64,000 nt of DNA from contig CM059621.1 of assembly GCA_030435675.1 (NCBI GenBank), forward strand, positions 9,362,001 to 9,426,000, given 5' to 3'. This document shows, piece after piece, positions 23,680-35,190 of the stretch (position 1 is its first letter; each line of letters begins with the position of its first letter). The notes below the pieces were generated by a model. It searched no databases. It was given only the letters and a program-made list of their open reading frames with translations, and was not told the DNA's origin. The DNA is from Steinernema hermaphroditum. Its lineage: Eukaryota > Nematoda > Chromadorea > Rhabditida > Steinernematidae. Position numbers and translations under genes: made by a program.

Positions 23680-23908
23680 AATGTTCCACTCCTCAGCTGC
23701 CTCATCCTACTAACTCCGACACCCTCCTAGTTTCTCCTCCCTGAAGCTTTAATGACCTTCCGCCTGCCAATAAACTTTAATTAAACGCCTAAACGCCCGA
23801 GCTTCCACACCGAAATGGTTCATTTGCGTATGTTCTGCATAAACTCATCAGTAAATCCGATAGATGAGTAGATAAAACAATTAGAACAAATAATAGTTAC
23901 GTTGGAGA

Positions 23909-26240
23909 TTAGTTCTTCGCCTTCGAGGCGCTTGCTGTCCGTCCTGATTTGGTTCTGGTATTCACACTAAATGTACACGATATTTCCAATTGTATCGTAA
24001 TACAAACGTCTACCTTGGAGTGTTAGGCTTTGTGGCACTTTCGCCATGAGTGGTATTCTCCTCGTTTTCGCTCAACCACTGTTTGATTTGTTTCACTTGA
24101 GCGCTGGTGAACAGACAGATGGGGGGTTTGAATGTTTTATCACCAAGCTCCTTTACTGCTCCGGTCTTCGTAATGAGTCCGTATCGACACTTGAACGACA
24201 ACATTTCTCGGCGTGCATCGGTCATCATCTGCGTGAGAGCGGCCTTCTCCTCATCCCGTCGCTCCAAATCCTGTTTCATCTCTTCAAGTTTCTTTTGTAA
24301 TTCCATGATTTCACTACTGCTACTCTCGGCCTTGCTAGCAAGCGTATGAAGCTGCAACGAAAAGGACACGTGAGCTGAGTGAGCGTATGCATGTTACCTG
24401 TTCACGCAAAGAAGCAGTTATCTTTAACACAGTGTCCCCATGTGACAATGAGATGAACGTCTTCATTTCTGCTAATATTTCGGAAGCATCTCTCTTCGCG
24501 GTCAGCTCTTTCTTGACGTTCTCCAGTTCATCACTAATAGCTTGGTTTTCTTCTTTAAGCGCGCAGACTTGATCACCGAGCTGCTTCGACATATCTTCTG
24601 CATTCTCTAGTTTGGACTTCATAGCGGCCTCGCGTTCATCATCATTGATGACCATTTCGTGATGAACAAAAGAAATTTCGTCCAGCCTATAATACGAATA
24701 GCACTAGTAAAGAAGAAACGCATAAGCATTATGTACCGTTCTTGCACCCCATCAATCATGGTAGTATTGAGGTTCGATGATCCAGCAACCTTGTTGAAAA
24801 ACTCTCGAGCCTTAAATTTCGTATAATTAGTATTTTCATGGAAATTTGACCAAACCTGGGCAATTGCAGAATAGCCCTTGTACGCCCTCGCCAAATCTTG
24901 CGCAGAAGTGAGTTGCAGAGAGTTTTCATCCTTTGTAGGGTTATCATTTGCTTCTCTTGCAATAGCTATATCAGTTTCTGCCATTTTATTCGCTACTTCT
25001 TTGACTTGGTCTCCCATGTCAGAAATCGCCCGAACCGGATCAAAAGTAGCATTGCTGCTTTTCGGATCATCACTAAAGGAAAAAATACTCAACAGTCAAT
25101 TTGAGACAGGAACTGCATACATTTTGTCACCAGCACATTCACAGCTGCTGTCAGCTTTTGATAAAAAATGCCTAAACAATTGAGGTAACTGTATACTTCC
25201 GCGCTGGACATTCTCACGGATTCGCTTCGCACATTTCCTTCTTCATGACATCTGTTGCGTCTTCTTCATCGTCACACTCGAGAGCAACATGTGGCCTAGA
25301 GAAAAGAATTATAAGTAAATGTAGCAAACAACTCTTCCTTACTTCGTTGGAGGCTGCTCACTTTCGTTCACAGAGCTGTCGCCTGCTTTGCTTCCCGCGT
25401 CACTTGAACGAGTGCGTCTTCCCTCTGCGACTTCTCCATCGATGTCGAACTGAATGCGGCGTTTCTTCGCAGGCACTTCTTCCTCATCATCGCCGTCATC
25501 CACTTCTGAACGCAAACGTCATTTCGTCAATGTTGTTTATACATGTACACACTTCTCTTGGAGGGCGAAGAGACGTTCTCATTATTTGCAGGAGCAGCAC
25601 TTTCCTCTTGTTGTACCTCTTCCAGGGTGACGTCGGCATGGCTGACGTCTCGCGTTGGCTTTGGGGTAACCGAGTGCGAGTTGTTTTCTGCGGCGATACT
25701 CAGGTCAAACTGAAAATTGGAGCAATATAAACTTCACATTTTGTGATCCAGCAACCTTGTTGAGAAAAGAACCTTCGTTTTGCTGCACCTCTTCCAGAGT
25801 GACGTCGGCATGGCTGACGTCTCGCGTTGGCTTTGGGGTAACCGAGTGCGAGTCGTTTTCTGCGGCGATACTCAGGTCAAACTGAAAATTGGAGCAATAT
25901 AAACTTCACATTTTGTGATCCAGCAACCTTGTTGAGAAAAGAACCTTCGTTTCGCTGCACCTCTTCCAGAGTGACATCGGCATGGCTGACATCTCGCGTT
26001 GGTTTTGGAGTAACCGAGTGCGAGCCGTTGTCTGCGGCAATACTCAGGTCAAACTGAAAATAGGAGTAATTCTAACTTGAGATTTTATGTGGAACAAACC
26101 GAGCTTTCGCCACAACGCCATTGAGTTAGAGAGAGAGATTGAAGTGTAGGCTCTTCGGCCTCGTGGCCTCCGTGTTGGTTCAGCCCAGAATAAGTAGAGT
26201 TCTTGGGGGAGTTGAGATCATCGCTGTTGGCGTCGCTCAT
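23909..26240 (-). CDS. Coiled-coil, probably nuclear protein with tandemly duplicated exons
   Basis: About fourteen minus-strand exons, from ATG 26240 to stop 23909, splice in phase to 605 residues. The N-terminal third is acidic and Ser/Thr-rich and contains a 42-residue unit (FDLSIAA.N.SHSVTPKPTR, then DVSHADVTLEEVQ) encoded by exons 26053-25928 and 25881-25756, plus a third variant in 25709-25553. A nuclear-localisation-like KKRR motif follows. The C-terminal half is coiled coil (EREAAMKSKLENAEDMSKQL; SEIMELQKKLEEMKQDLERR) and ends with a compact segment (KPPICLFTSAQVKQIKQWLS) and a basic tail. I recognise no family. A cytoskeletal or chromatin-scaffold role is possible but unproven. Confidence 0.68.
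25553..26053. repeat. 172-bp tandem exon-intron repeat
   Basis: Two units of exactly 172 bp (exon 126 bp + intron 46 bp), then a third exon diverging after about 36 codons. Exon starts are at 26053, 25881 and 25709. Introns and exons are nearly identical between units, so the duplication is recent. Confidence 0.85.
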
Positions 26241-27780
26241 TATGAAACTGTACCAAAGATAAGAGTTAAAACAAGTGGAAAGGAAATAAAGTTGTGAATA
26301 AAACACTTCGGTCACACAAAATCACAGACAGGTACAAAAAAAACCCAACCAGACAGGACGGTTCAAGACGTACAAAATGATCCAACAGCGCAGGATCATT
26401 TTCATTGTCCTTCTCAGCACGGTGTGTCAAATGGCTCATTTTTCCGTCCGCGGCCGAGTAGTAAATGTCACACGTTAGGACACCGGTCTTGCCAGATCTT
26501 CAGATTTGCACCGGTTATGATCGGTAACAGTGCCCGTTTTGTCCACAAAATGATCAGCACCACGCATTCCATTAGTGAAATACAAAACCGTTCGAAAAAC
26601 GGTCGAAGTTCTGACTTTCTGACACTTTAATGTTAGCTCAAAATCACCTAGCTTACAAGCGAAATAACTTTCTCAATCTTACGTGCCTCGTGGCCATTCG
26701 GTGCGCAGAATGTTCAGGAGACAACGGCGCACAACTTCAACATATGAATTTTGATATCATGCATTATTCGCAGAGAAATCAGCAATTTACTACTGAAATC
26801 GTCGTTTTTCGCAAAAAACGACCTGTCGTAAGTGCGAAATAACTTTTCATAGCGCATTTTTTGCTCAGTCGGTACGCAAAATGTTCAGCGTAAGCCTTGT
26901 TCATTCTCCCTCCGACGCGATGCGACGCGACGGTCGGCTCACGAGTATAAACGGGTGTTCACTCTGCCTCCGACCCGATCCGACGTCGGAGGGAGTATGA
27001 ACACTTGTTCACTCTCGTGATCCGACCGTCGGCCGACGCGCCAAGCCGGATTGGCGGCGAGCTCCGGCCGCAACATATACTAGGGAAAATTCCGACCGTT
27101 CGCGGGGAGCGGTAGCAGTCGACGAGAGAGAATCGTATGCCCTCTCACTGGTCACGGCACTATTACCCTGAAAGATCAATAATTACGGTACTTCGTTATT
27201 TTTCTTTTTTTCTTTAAAATGGGATTTTAAAAAGGAAAAATAATGAGCTACTGTAGTTATTGATATTTCAGGGGCGACGTATCGGGAATACTGCCGTTAC
27301 CGTTATGGTCATTGTCCGGGACGGTAATGTAGGCTTTGGTTTTATCTCTCGTCAGTAGTTTCGGTTGTGTTCGACCGACGCGTGCACCGGCGGTCTAGGG
27401 ATGTACCCGGTTCCGGTGCCGGTTTTTTTTGTTCCGGTGCATCCCTACTCTAGATGCCCTCAGGCCACCCTGTACCATTTCACTGTTTCGATGATCGTTT
27501 CTAATATTGGGAGCACTGGCGCAACAAGCAAAGTTTTTAGAGATAAGGTGAGCAATTTTAATCCCAGCTTGAACAAAACGCGCTCTGGAAAGCGCTAATC
27601 CTTTGAAAACGGCGGGATTTGATGCATAAACTTGTTGATGTTTAGATAGACAAAGGACTGAAGGCACCAGAGACAGAAAAAAAAAGCCGAAAAAAGAACC
27701 AGTTAGACAGCTTGGGGTTACACAGCGGTTTGCCTGACCTCGCTACTCTGGGCTGTTTATGCTCTTCATGTTGCATTTAA
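26241..27780. other. Intergenic region with short foldback repeats
   Basis: No gene seen. 26480-26600 is an inverted copy of the repeat at 19060-19180. 26885-27010 carries inverted CTCCCTCCGACGCGA-type words, the same family as 29360-29476. 27165-27275 is a small palindrome (CCCTGAAAGATCAATAA with its inverse). 27400-27450 is a short hairpin with TAGGGATG...CATCCCTA ends, possibly a hAT remnant. Confidence 0.5.
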
Positions 27781-28701
27781 AGGGACCCGGTCATGGATAA
27801 AAAAAGTTTTTTAAAACTTCTGAAAATGGTACTAGGACATTTGCGCCACCGACATTTGCGCCACTGACTTTTGCGCCACTGTCGAAGACACCAATACATT
27901 TTTAAAGCCGACATTTGCGCCACTGACTTTTGCGCCACCATTTAGGACACCAATACATTTTTAAAGCAACGTATAAATGTACGGTCAGTCCGATATTACT
28001 GTGTTTCAAAGTCGGGACAGTCTTGTCAGACGCAGGCTGTGTCTCAAATTTGTGCTTCCGATTTTTGAGCATTTCTGTAGCTTGTTGAAATTGCAACTGC
28101 ACGCAGGAGTCATGTATGCGACTTTCTCAAACGATCTGCGCGACTTGCATTTCAGCAGGATATGATTAAACTTAAAAATCGCAAACAAAAATGTAAAAAA
28201 AAACAGAGCCTGTGTCTCACAAGTATGGTCCGGCCTTTAGGTTTATATCCATGCTTTCGAGTTTATCTTCTCGTATCAAATTCTTAATCTTAAACTTAAA
28301 TATCTCGGCATATTCCTAATCCAGGCCTAGGTCTAGGACATAAGGAAAGAGGAGGACTCGATTCGCTTGCTGAAACCTCAGTGACATGCGCCTAGAAATC
28401 TGAACACAACATGTTTGCATGCTTTACAATTTGTGTACCCCTGTTTTTGAGGTCGCTGAGCACGGTGGTGAAGTCAGTTTTCCAAAAATCCCAGTATTTT
28501 CCAAGAAACAGCCAAAATAGACAAAAAAAACGTCGTGCAAACTTTGCCTTCCAGAGCAAGGGAGAGTCCGGCATTTGTTCCGAAAACCTTTGATTCCCTT
28601 CTTTTATTCGATTCCACCACCGTGCTCAGCGACCCCGAAAACAGGGGTACACAAATTTTCAGAAGTTTTAAAAAACTCTTTTTATCCATGACCGGGTTCC
28701 T
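27781..28701. mobile_element. TTAA-flanked MITE (piggyBac-like)
   Basis: 921 bp with ~48-bp terminal inverted repeats beginning AGG(G/A)ACCCGGTCATGGATAA, flanked on both sides by TTAA (27777-27780 and 28702-28705). Related ends flanked by TTAA occur at 35190 and 62030. TTAA duplication is the piggyBac hallmark. No transposase is present. Confidence 0.72.
27836..27966. repeat. TTTGCGCCAC tandem repeat
   Basis: Alternating CATTTGCGCCACTGA and CTTTTGCGCCAC units in two blocks joined by GACACCAATACATTTTTAAA, inside the TTAA MITE. Confidence 0.7.
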
Positions 28702-30288
28702 TTAACGACGATCTAGCGTCGTTCGCAGCCTGGTGGCGACGTAAATGATACAGTTACAAGGTGTAACCACTCTTTCCTCCAGCCCACTCAAGAAGGTTTG
28801 ACAGTGTACAACTGCAAAGTGTTTGGGTTTTCGTGGTGGGACCAGGTGTAGCCCACCGATGATCGATAAAATTGGTATAAATCATCCTATTGCGGTGATT
28901 TTCCAGCTTTACCGAACATGCGAATTTTCCAAATTATGACCTCTTGTTAGTGGGTCGAACCTACGACATTTATGAAACTTTAGTCGTATCTCTAAAAAGT
29001 TCTAAAATTAACATTCCGAGGTCTCCCCCAATTGGTACGAACATACGACATTTCCAAATTTTGGCCCGACCGAACCTGAGAACCTTCCTAGAGCAAGTCA
29101 CAATTGAAACCATGACAAAACAGGGACCAAATCCACTTGAACATACGACATTCCCTAGACATGGTCATAACCTCACCGATGACCACCGTCGCCAAGCTCA
29201 AAATTCGCTTCGGGTTGAAAATAGGTGTTTGTGCATCTTGGGAAACCCGTAGACATCGAAAGAATCAGAAAAAATGGAGACCTCGCAAAAGGCGTCGGCC
29301 GACAAGAAGTGGTCGATTTGATATTTTGGGCCATAAGGCAAAATCGCGTCGGCCCACCGTCGGCGTGTTCATACTCCCTCCGACGCGACGCGACCGACGT
29401 CGGCTCACGTCGCGTCGGAGGGAGTATGAACACCCCGTCGGCGGTGATCGCGTCGCGTCGGAGGGAGAATGAACAAGGCTGTACTCTAACGCACAAATTC
29501 TGTAGAGGAGTGACCGGATTGGAAACCACATGTCTACCTCGGTCCCCTGAGTGTCTAGTGTCTATTTGTGTCTATATACCTCTGTGTTCATGTATCATTC
29601 TCTTCTGACCTTGAGTGGTCGTATAAATGGTTCTTCCTCTTCTCGGTCACCCACATCGCCCACTCAACAAATTCAACATATGAATTTCGTTCTAATATCC
29701 TGAGTGTCGAGAAAAGTTAAGAAAGAGGTCGAAAAATGACCGAAAAAAGTCAAATTTTTGGGATTTTTGATATTTTGGTATCAATCGATAGCTTTCGACT
29801 TCATTGGTGATTTGCCATCGGAATTAGTGCGAACGGACTGATCTGCACGGAATGATAGGCCAAAAACTACCCAGAAAGCGACCAGGTCCCGCCACGAAAC
29901 GGCGGACGCTTTCGTGAACTAATTTCCCTTATGCTGACACGCCGTGTCAGAGATAATGAAAACCGAATGTATGAAGTTTAGTTACTACGAAGAACATTTC
30001 ATGCTGCATGGCTTGTGTACGGTAAAGCCGCGTTCACGAACCTCCCGACGCGACGCGATCTGACATTCATGAACGGGTGTTCACGAAGGTGTTGCCTGGT
30101 TTGTTGAACGACTTTGTACAGTACAGTATACCGACTTAGTACACCGCAGGGGAATCCGTTCAGGACCGAGATAGTCTAGTAAATGTCATACGCCGAACCA
30201 CTTTGTACAGTACAGCATACTGACTTAGTAACCGCAGGGGTATCGGTTCAGGAATACCTCATGCTGTACCAGTTAGTACGCCGACTTA
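28702..30288. other. Repeat-derived intergenic region
   Basis: No gene. 28800-29110 belongs to a dispersed family also seen at 34440-34800 and 61840-62025 (shared words GTGGTGATT and TGGCGGGACCA). 29360-29476 is a foldback of CTCCCTCCGACGCGACG. 30090-30290 has repeated TTTGTACAGTACAG words shared with 19060-19130. Confidence 0.45.
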
Positions 30289-30470
30289 CAAGGGAAGTGT
30301 TCGAAGTGATACACGCCGATTTGGCTGAAACTTTGTAGACTGGTAGAGCTATGGTCATGTAGTGCAGTGACGTATACCGCACCGGCAGCATCTTATATGA
30401 GAGGGTCTAAAAGCAGGTTAAAAGACAGGGATTCGGTGATATAGTGCTGTTTAAGCACAATGAAAACGGG

Positions 30471-30546
30471 TGACTGTGTGGTGTAGTGGTTAACGTGCTG
30501 GACTACCATGCCTCTTTTGCGCGGGTTCGATCCCACTCGACGGCAT
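30471..30546 (+). other. tRNA-like module in left arm of the Tc5-like element
   Basis: A-box-like TGTGGTGTAGTGGTTAACG and B-box-like GGTTCGATCCC at tRNA spacing. Acceptor and T stems do not pair well, so this is not a functional tRNA. It could be an RNA polymerase III promoter. Confidence 0.55.
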
Positions 30547-30792
30547 AACTTTTTTTCTTAGCTCCACTACCTTCCTCAATGTCTTTAACCCCACTTAATC
30601 GCACGAAAATCGCTGTTTACGAAAGTCACAAACGACCACACACAGCGATACCGTAGTGAAACTTCGGTCGCAGAGTCCTGTTGCCTAAAATCAAACGCCA
30701 TTTTTTAGCTGATAAGTGGATTATAAGAGGAGAACCAAGTGAAATAGAACTTATTATTGCCAAGCAGCTCACAAAAAAAACTGATTCGACAA

Positions 30793-32861
30793 TCAACATA
30801 CATGTCTTTCCATTACAGTATGATCTAAACAGAAACAATGCTCGCAATATGAACATCTAAAAATTGGCATGCTTCCACAAAAACACACATCGGTGATCGA
30901 AAAATTGAAGCAAAACGCTTCCGGTGTTTCACATTTTGGTGGCTTATTGTGAAGAAACCCGGCAGCATACCATGCGTATTGCAGCATCGGCCGATATCGA
31001 GAAGCAGCAAACTGCCATGCAGTCAGGTCCAATAAAGTGCCAACGTGTTTCCGGGTTGACGCTATGTAGTCGGGATTCTGACGAATTATAATCTCGGTCA
31101 GTCGACGGTAGAATGCCTTGATTTGCCGATTGCAAAACAAATCCAGCGGTTGTAGTTCATTTGTGGTTTTCCTGGGAAATGTCAAGAATTCGATGTTTTG
31201 GCGGAACTCATTCTTGGCCTTCTCGTATCCGTTCCAACAGTCCACGAAAAGGACCGACTGATCACCACCGTTGGGCAGGAAAACTTCGCGAATGAAGTGC
31301 TTCATAAGCTCGCTGGACATCATTCCACTAGTGGAGTGAACACAGTGGAGATGAGAAAATTCTCTTAACTCCTCATTGAACTTCTTTGGCGCCTTCCTTT
31401 CCTGAAAACAGACAAGAAGAGGAAGCTGGAATTCGCCTGATGCAGAGATTGCAGGTTGTATTGTCAGCGAGTGCGTGAGTGCGTTCTCTCGTTGAACGAG
31501 CACTTGTATTTGTTTCGTTCCCTTCAACGCGAGCGTCCTTCCGCCTCTCAACTCTAACTGGATACCGCTTTGATCGGTGTTATATATCTAAACCAACTGT
31601 TTGGTTGATGCAGGTTTTATCGTAGTACCTTGGAATAGCGATCAGGGTCAGCAAAATACGTTCGTGCCAGTGTACGGAAATGATCAATTGAATTCTGACG
31701 CTGCTCTTGATCGTCGTCGAAGCGGCGTCGTGTGGCAGTGCGGGTAACCTTCCTACTAACGGTTTGCCGGTTCTTTTTGAATCTAGCGATGAAGGTTTGA
31801 CTAGCCTGAATGATAGCTATAGTGTTGCATTCAAGATGTGATGACACCACCTTAAAAGAGGTCATACCGAGTTCCTTGGCAATCTTCAATGCTTTAATCT
31901 TTAGATCGCGGTCTCTTATCACATGACCGTCGCTCATCCATTGACAAAAACTTTCGTAAAGTTTGACGCGCAGATCTGGCAGACGCAGTCGAACAGAACT
32001 TTGAATATATCGTTCCATTCTAAATATAAACCCGGCTGCGCGCGAATTCGCGCCCTCCAGGTGCTAAAAGCCAATTAGCCTGTAGCCCTGCGGGCGGCAA
32101 GATTGGCGCTCATGTAAATGGCTAAAGTGGGCGAAAAACTGTAAAGATTCAGGAAACTCGAACCGAAAACACTGCTGGTTACAAAATAGGCAAAAAATCA
32201 CTCAAAAACAGCAAAAAAAACTCAAAGCCTAGCATCGCCAGGGAGATAGTGGAAGTAGAGCACTACCATCTCAACTATCTGTGTGGCTCATTGCGAAGGT
32301 TCTCTGTTTGTAAGCGGGTGGTGTCGGGTTCGGTTCCCCTCGGGGTCCTTATTTTGTGTGGGTGTTTCCGCCGTGCGCACGGAAAAACACACACACACAC
32401 ACACACAGACCAACGGACCCGTCGGTTCTCCATTTATATATAGGGGATCATATTTCTTAAAAGGTCAACTATTCGTGTATACCTGCTTAGTTCTTCCCTA
32501 GTATGAAGGAGTTTATAACGGTACCTTAATCGGTCGAAGGTCCACCCCTCCTCTCGCCATAAATGAACGATCTGAACCATAATGTCAAAGTTATACTTGA
32601 ACGAAGACGTTGGAGGGACATTCTGACTGTGTTGTTCATCAGTGCTATAATCCTCATCAGAATTTTCTTCAATTTCTTCCCTTTCTTCGCGTTCATCTTC
32701 CGAGTTGAGTATGCGGTCACTGACCAGCGCATCATCACTAAAGTCGTAGTTTCTCAGGAATTCTTCAAATATTAGGATAATTGAATACATTTATTCCACA
32801 GCTTACCGGTTATACAATGTGCCAAATCCGATTCTTCGGGAGTAAACTCTTCTGTGGCCAT
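30793..32861 (-). CDS. Tc5/pogo-type DDE_1 transposase, apparently intact
   Basis: Four exons (32861-32807, 32762-32483, 32019-31629, 31587-30793) join in phase into 506 residues without a stop. Exon 2 has an acidic stretch and an HTH-like block (FDIMVQIVHLWREEGWTFDR). Exon 3 is a CENP-B/Tc5-type DNA-binding region (WMSDGHVIRDRDLKIKALKI). Exon 4 is the DDE_1 core: NTDQSGIQLELRGGRTLAL with the first Asp, QSVLFVDCWNGYEK with the second, NELQPLDLFCNRQIKAFYRR with the third. A C-terminal Cys/His cluster (CFCGSMPIFRCSYCEHCFCL) is an addition that fits the cysteine-rich tails of Tc4/Tc5 transposases. The product would bind the 391-bp termini and catalyse cut-and-paste transposition. Confidence 0.85.
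32035..32445 (+). mobile_element. SINE-like repeat, copy 1 (in a transposase intron)
   Basis: Begins near AAACCCGGCTGCG and ends in an (AC)n run followed by GACCAACGGACCCGTCGG and an A/T end. It includes a CCCTGCGGGCGGCAAG hairpin-like word and a tRNA-like B-box (GGTTCGGTTCCCC). It is nearly identical to 56869-57399. It lies wholly inside intron 2 of the transposase and so leaves the coding exons intact. Confidence 0.65.
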
Positions 32862-33089
32862 TTCCAATGGGAAATGGTGAGTCAGCAGCTTGACAACATT
32901 GGAGAAATTGGGGATAAGCATGATTTAGTGAAGAAGACCAGACGATGGTTGAAAAAGGACTCTGCGACCGAAGTTTCACTACGGTATCGCTGTGTGTGGT
33001 CGTTTGTGACTCTCGTAAACAGCGATTTTCGTGCGATTAAGTGGGGTTAAAGACATTGAGGAAGGTAGTGGAGCTAAGAAAAAAAGTTA

Positions 33090-33167
33090 TGCCGTCGAGT
33101 GGGATCGAACCCGCGCAAAAAAGGCATGGTAGTCCAGCACGTTAACCACTACACCACACAGTCACCC
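33090..33167 (-). other. tRNA-like module in right arm of the Tc5-like element
   Basis: Inverted counterpart of 30471-30546, with the same A- and B-box words on the minus strand. Confidence 0.55.
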
Positions 33168-33349
33168 GTTTTCATTGTGCTTAAACAGCACTATATCACC
33201 GAATCCCTGTCTTTTAACCTGCTTTTAGACCCTCTCATATAAGATGCTGCCGGTGCGGTATACGTCACTGCACTACATGACCATAGCTCTACCAGTCTAC
33301 AAAGTTTCAGCCAAATCGGCGTGTATCACTTCGATCACTTCCCTTGTTA

Positions 33350-33578
33350 GCTGGACCATCCTGGTCGCTTCAATCCGGCTTTCACGCTCATCGGCATCAG
33401 TAGGAAAACTACGAAGAGAGTCAGTGGCTTCGCTACAAACACAACATCTATGTCTACACATTGCAACACTGTTTATGTATCGCGGAAACAAAATTCGCTG
33501 CTCTCGAACCTTATTGTATTCGTCAAAAGTCTTTAGCAAAAACGGAGAGGGTTCCCACCACGAAAATTTTGCGCGCAC
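33350..33578 (-). pseudogene. Zinc-finger-like exon cut by the Tc5-like insertion
   Basis: The minus strand reads YINSVAMCRHRCCVCSEATD then SLRSFPTDADERESRIEATR, ending exactly at the transposon edge. A CxxC pair followed by a SFP.D and a basic/acidic helix is reminiscent of THAP or LIN-15B-type zinc fingers. No continuation was found on the far side of the transposon, so it may be a repeat-derived fragment. Confidence 0.3.
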
Positions 33579-34114
33579 ATTTCACGCGCCAAAAATTTCG
33601 CAATGGGATATGCTCAAAAACATAGTAATTCGCTATTTTCTCGTTTCTGACGCGATTTCATCAAATTTCGTGAACGAACGGTTGTTGATCAGACTCTGCC
33701 GCGTCGAATGAGCCCTGGCTCGACTGCCAGCATGCTTTCCTCGCTGAGTTATTAGCAAATCATTAGTTTGCATTTGAGAGTTGAACAGTTAGCTGGAGAT
33801 TCATATGTTGGAGGCGTTATAGATCACAGCAGGATCCATGCACAACATCTTGATGGGCAGCTAATCCATTATGTTCTTAAAAATCCATGTCACACGATTC
33901 AAACGCCATTGTCCACCATTGATTCCTAATAACGCAGCGAGGAAAGCATGCTGGCAGTCGAGCCAGGGCTCATTCGATGCGGCAGAGTCTGATCAACAAC
34001 CGTTCGTTCATGAAATTTGATGAAATCGCGTCAGAAACGAGAAAATAGCGAATTACTATGTTTTTGAGCATATCCCATTGCGAAATTTTTGGCGCGTGAA
34101 ATGCGCGCGCAAAA
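33564..34114. mobile_element. Foldback element, ~200-bp arms
   Basis: Arms about 33564-33775 and 33918-34114 are inverted copies (ends near AATTTTGCGCGC; inner end CATGCTTTCCTCGCTG) around a ~140-bp loop. No coding sequence is present. Confidence 0.75.
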
Positions 34115-34120
34115 TGGGGG

Positions 34121-34946
34121 GGGGCCGATTTCACAAAGCGCAAACGCAAACGCAATTCGCAATTGCGACGCAAACGCAATTACAAACGCAAATGACGCAA
34201 TTGCGTCGCAAACGCAAATTTGTGTTTGCGTTTCGAGACACAAACGCAAACGCAATTCGCAATTGTATCTCAAACGCAAATTTGCGTTTGCGTTGTACAA
34301 TTATGTCGCAAACGCAAATCGCAATTGTGTTGCATGTTCAATGACTACCGATCCTTCTGTCTTTGGGAGCACATGTTCTTCTTTGTCGCTGAGCAGCTAG
34401 CACATCACTTCTTTTGTTGTTGAATTACCCCGACATACAGTAAGCCGATGTTAGGAACGGGCCACAATTAGGTAAATGTCGCATGTTCGTACCAATTTGG
34501 GAGACCTCGGCAAACTGATTTTGAGAAGGTTTTAAGCCTTTGCTAATTTGTTAGTAAATTTCGTAGGTTCGACCTGCCTACAGCAGGTCATAATTAGGAA
34601 AGTTCGCACGTTCGGTTAAGCCGTGGATCACCACAGAAGGATGATTTAAGCCAACTTTGCCGGTTTTTGGTGGGGGCAGGTTAATCTGCGACCCACCTCT
34701 GGTCCCGCCACGTACACCCAAACACTTTTCGAGGTGAATATCCAGTGGTAGTCAGAAAGTGGTAGACACAGTGATAAAGCACGAAAAAACAGCTAATTCT
34801 GGGTCAAATTCTACAATTGCGTTCGGATTGCGTTTGCGTTTTGTGAAATCGGAAATTGCGCTGTTGCGCAATTGCGTTTTGTGAAATCGACATTTGCGTC
34901 GCAATTGCGAATTGCGTTTGCGTTTGCGCTTTGTGAAATCGGCCCC
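34121..34946. mobile_element. Element with TTTGCG minisatellite inverted termini
   Basis: Terminal inverted repeat of about 50 bp: GGCCGATTTCACAAAGCGCA continuing into CAAACGCAAACGCAATTCGC. Arrays of CGCAAACGCAA extend to about 34330 on the left and from 34808 on the right. The interior (34440-34800) matches the dispersed family at 61840-62025. A related array is at 61765-61835. Confidence 0.65.
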
Positions 34947-35029
34947 AGGAACAAAGACGGAGCTACAGTACGCTGCCGCTGACTCTTCAAGCATATCGTG
35001 CTGGGACCAGAACATCGCCTCGAAACCAG

Positions 35030-35190
35030 TAGTAAATCACATGCCTCCGCCTAAGGTCTATTTCTTGGAAACTAATGGATTTCGCGAGAAACCGACTTCA
35101 CCATCGTTTTCGACGAACCCCAAAAAAGGGGGGGGGGTAGAAGAATTTTCAGATTTTCAAAAAACATTTTTTCGCCATGACCGTGTCCCT
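35030..35190. mobile_element. Right end of a TTAA-flanked MITE
   Basis: Ends CCATGACCGTGTCCCT followed by TTAA, the same terminus as 28701. Its left end was not found. Confidence 0.55.

Larger units (their letters stand above)
30289..33346 (-). mobile_element. Full-length Tc5-like transposon with 391-bp inverted repeats
   Basis: 3058 bp, flanked by TTA on both sides (30286-30288 and 33347-33349), the TNA duplication of Tc5-type elements. Termini start CAAGGGAAGTG. Left arm 30289-30679 and right arm 32956-33346 are inverted copies of each other. Each arm contains a tRNA-like module. The interior encodes a DDE_1 transposase, and one of its introns contains a SINE-like insertion. Confidence 0.88.

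Noticed and set aside
29137..29608. Arg/Ser-rich overlapping open frames
   Set aside because: They arise from the CTCCCTCCGACGCGACG foldback, open on both strands because of its composition.
30471..30546. Functional tRNA gene
   Set aside because: A- and B-box words are present, but acceptor and T stems do not pair; the same holds for 33090-33167, 55471-55545, 56158-56232, 56474-56547 and 61474-61548.
34078..34423. Open frames rich in NANAIRNC and similar
   Set aside because: They come from the TTTGCG repeat array, with no conserved protein text.
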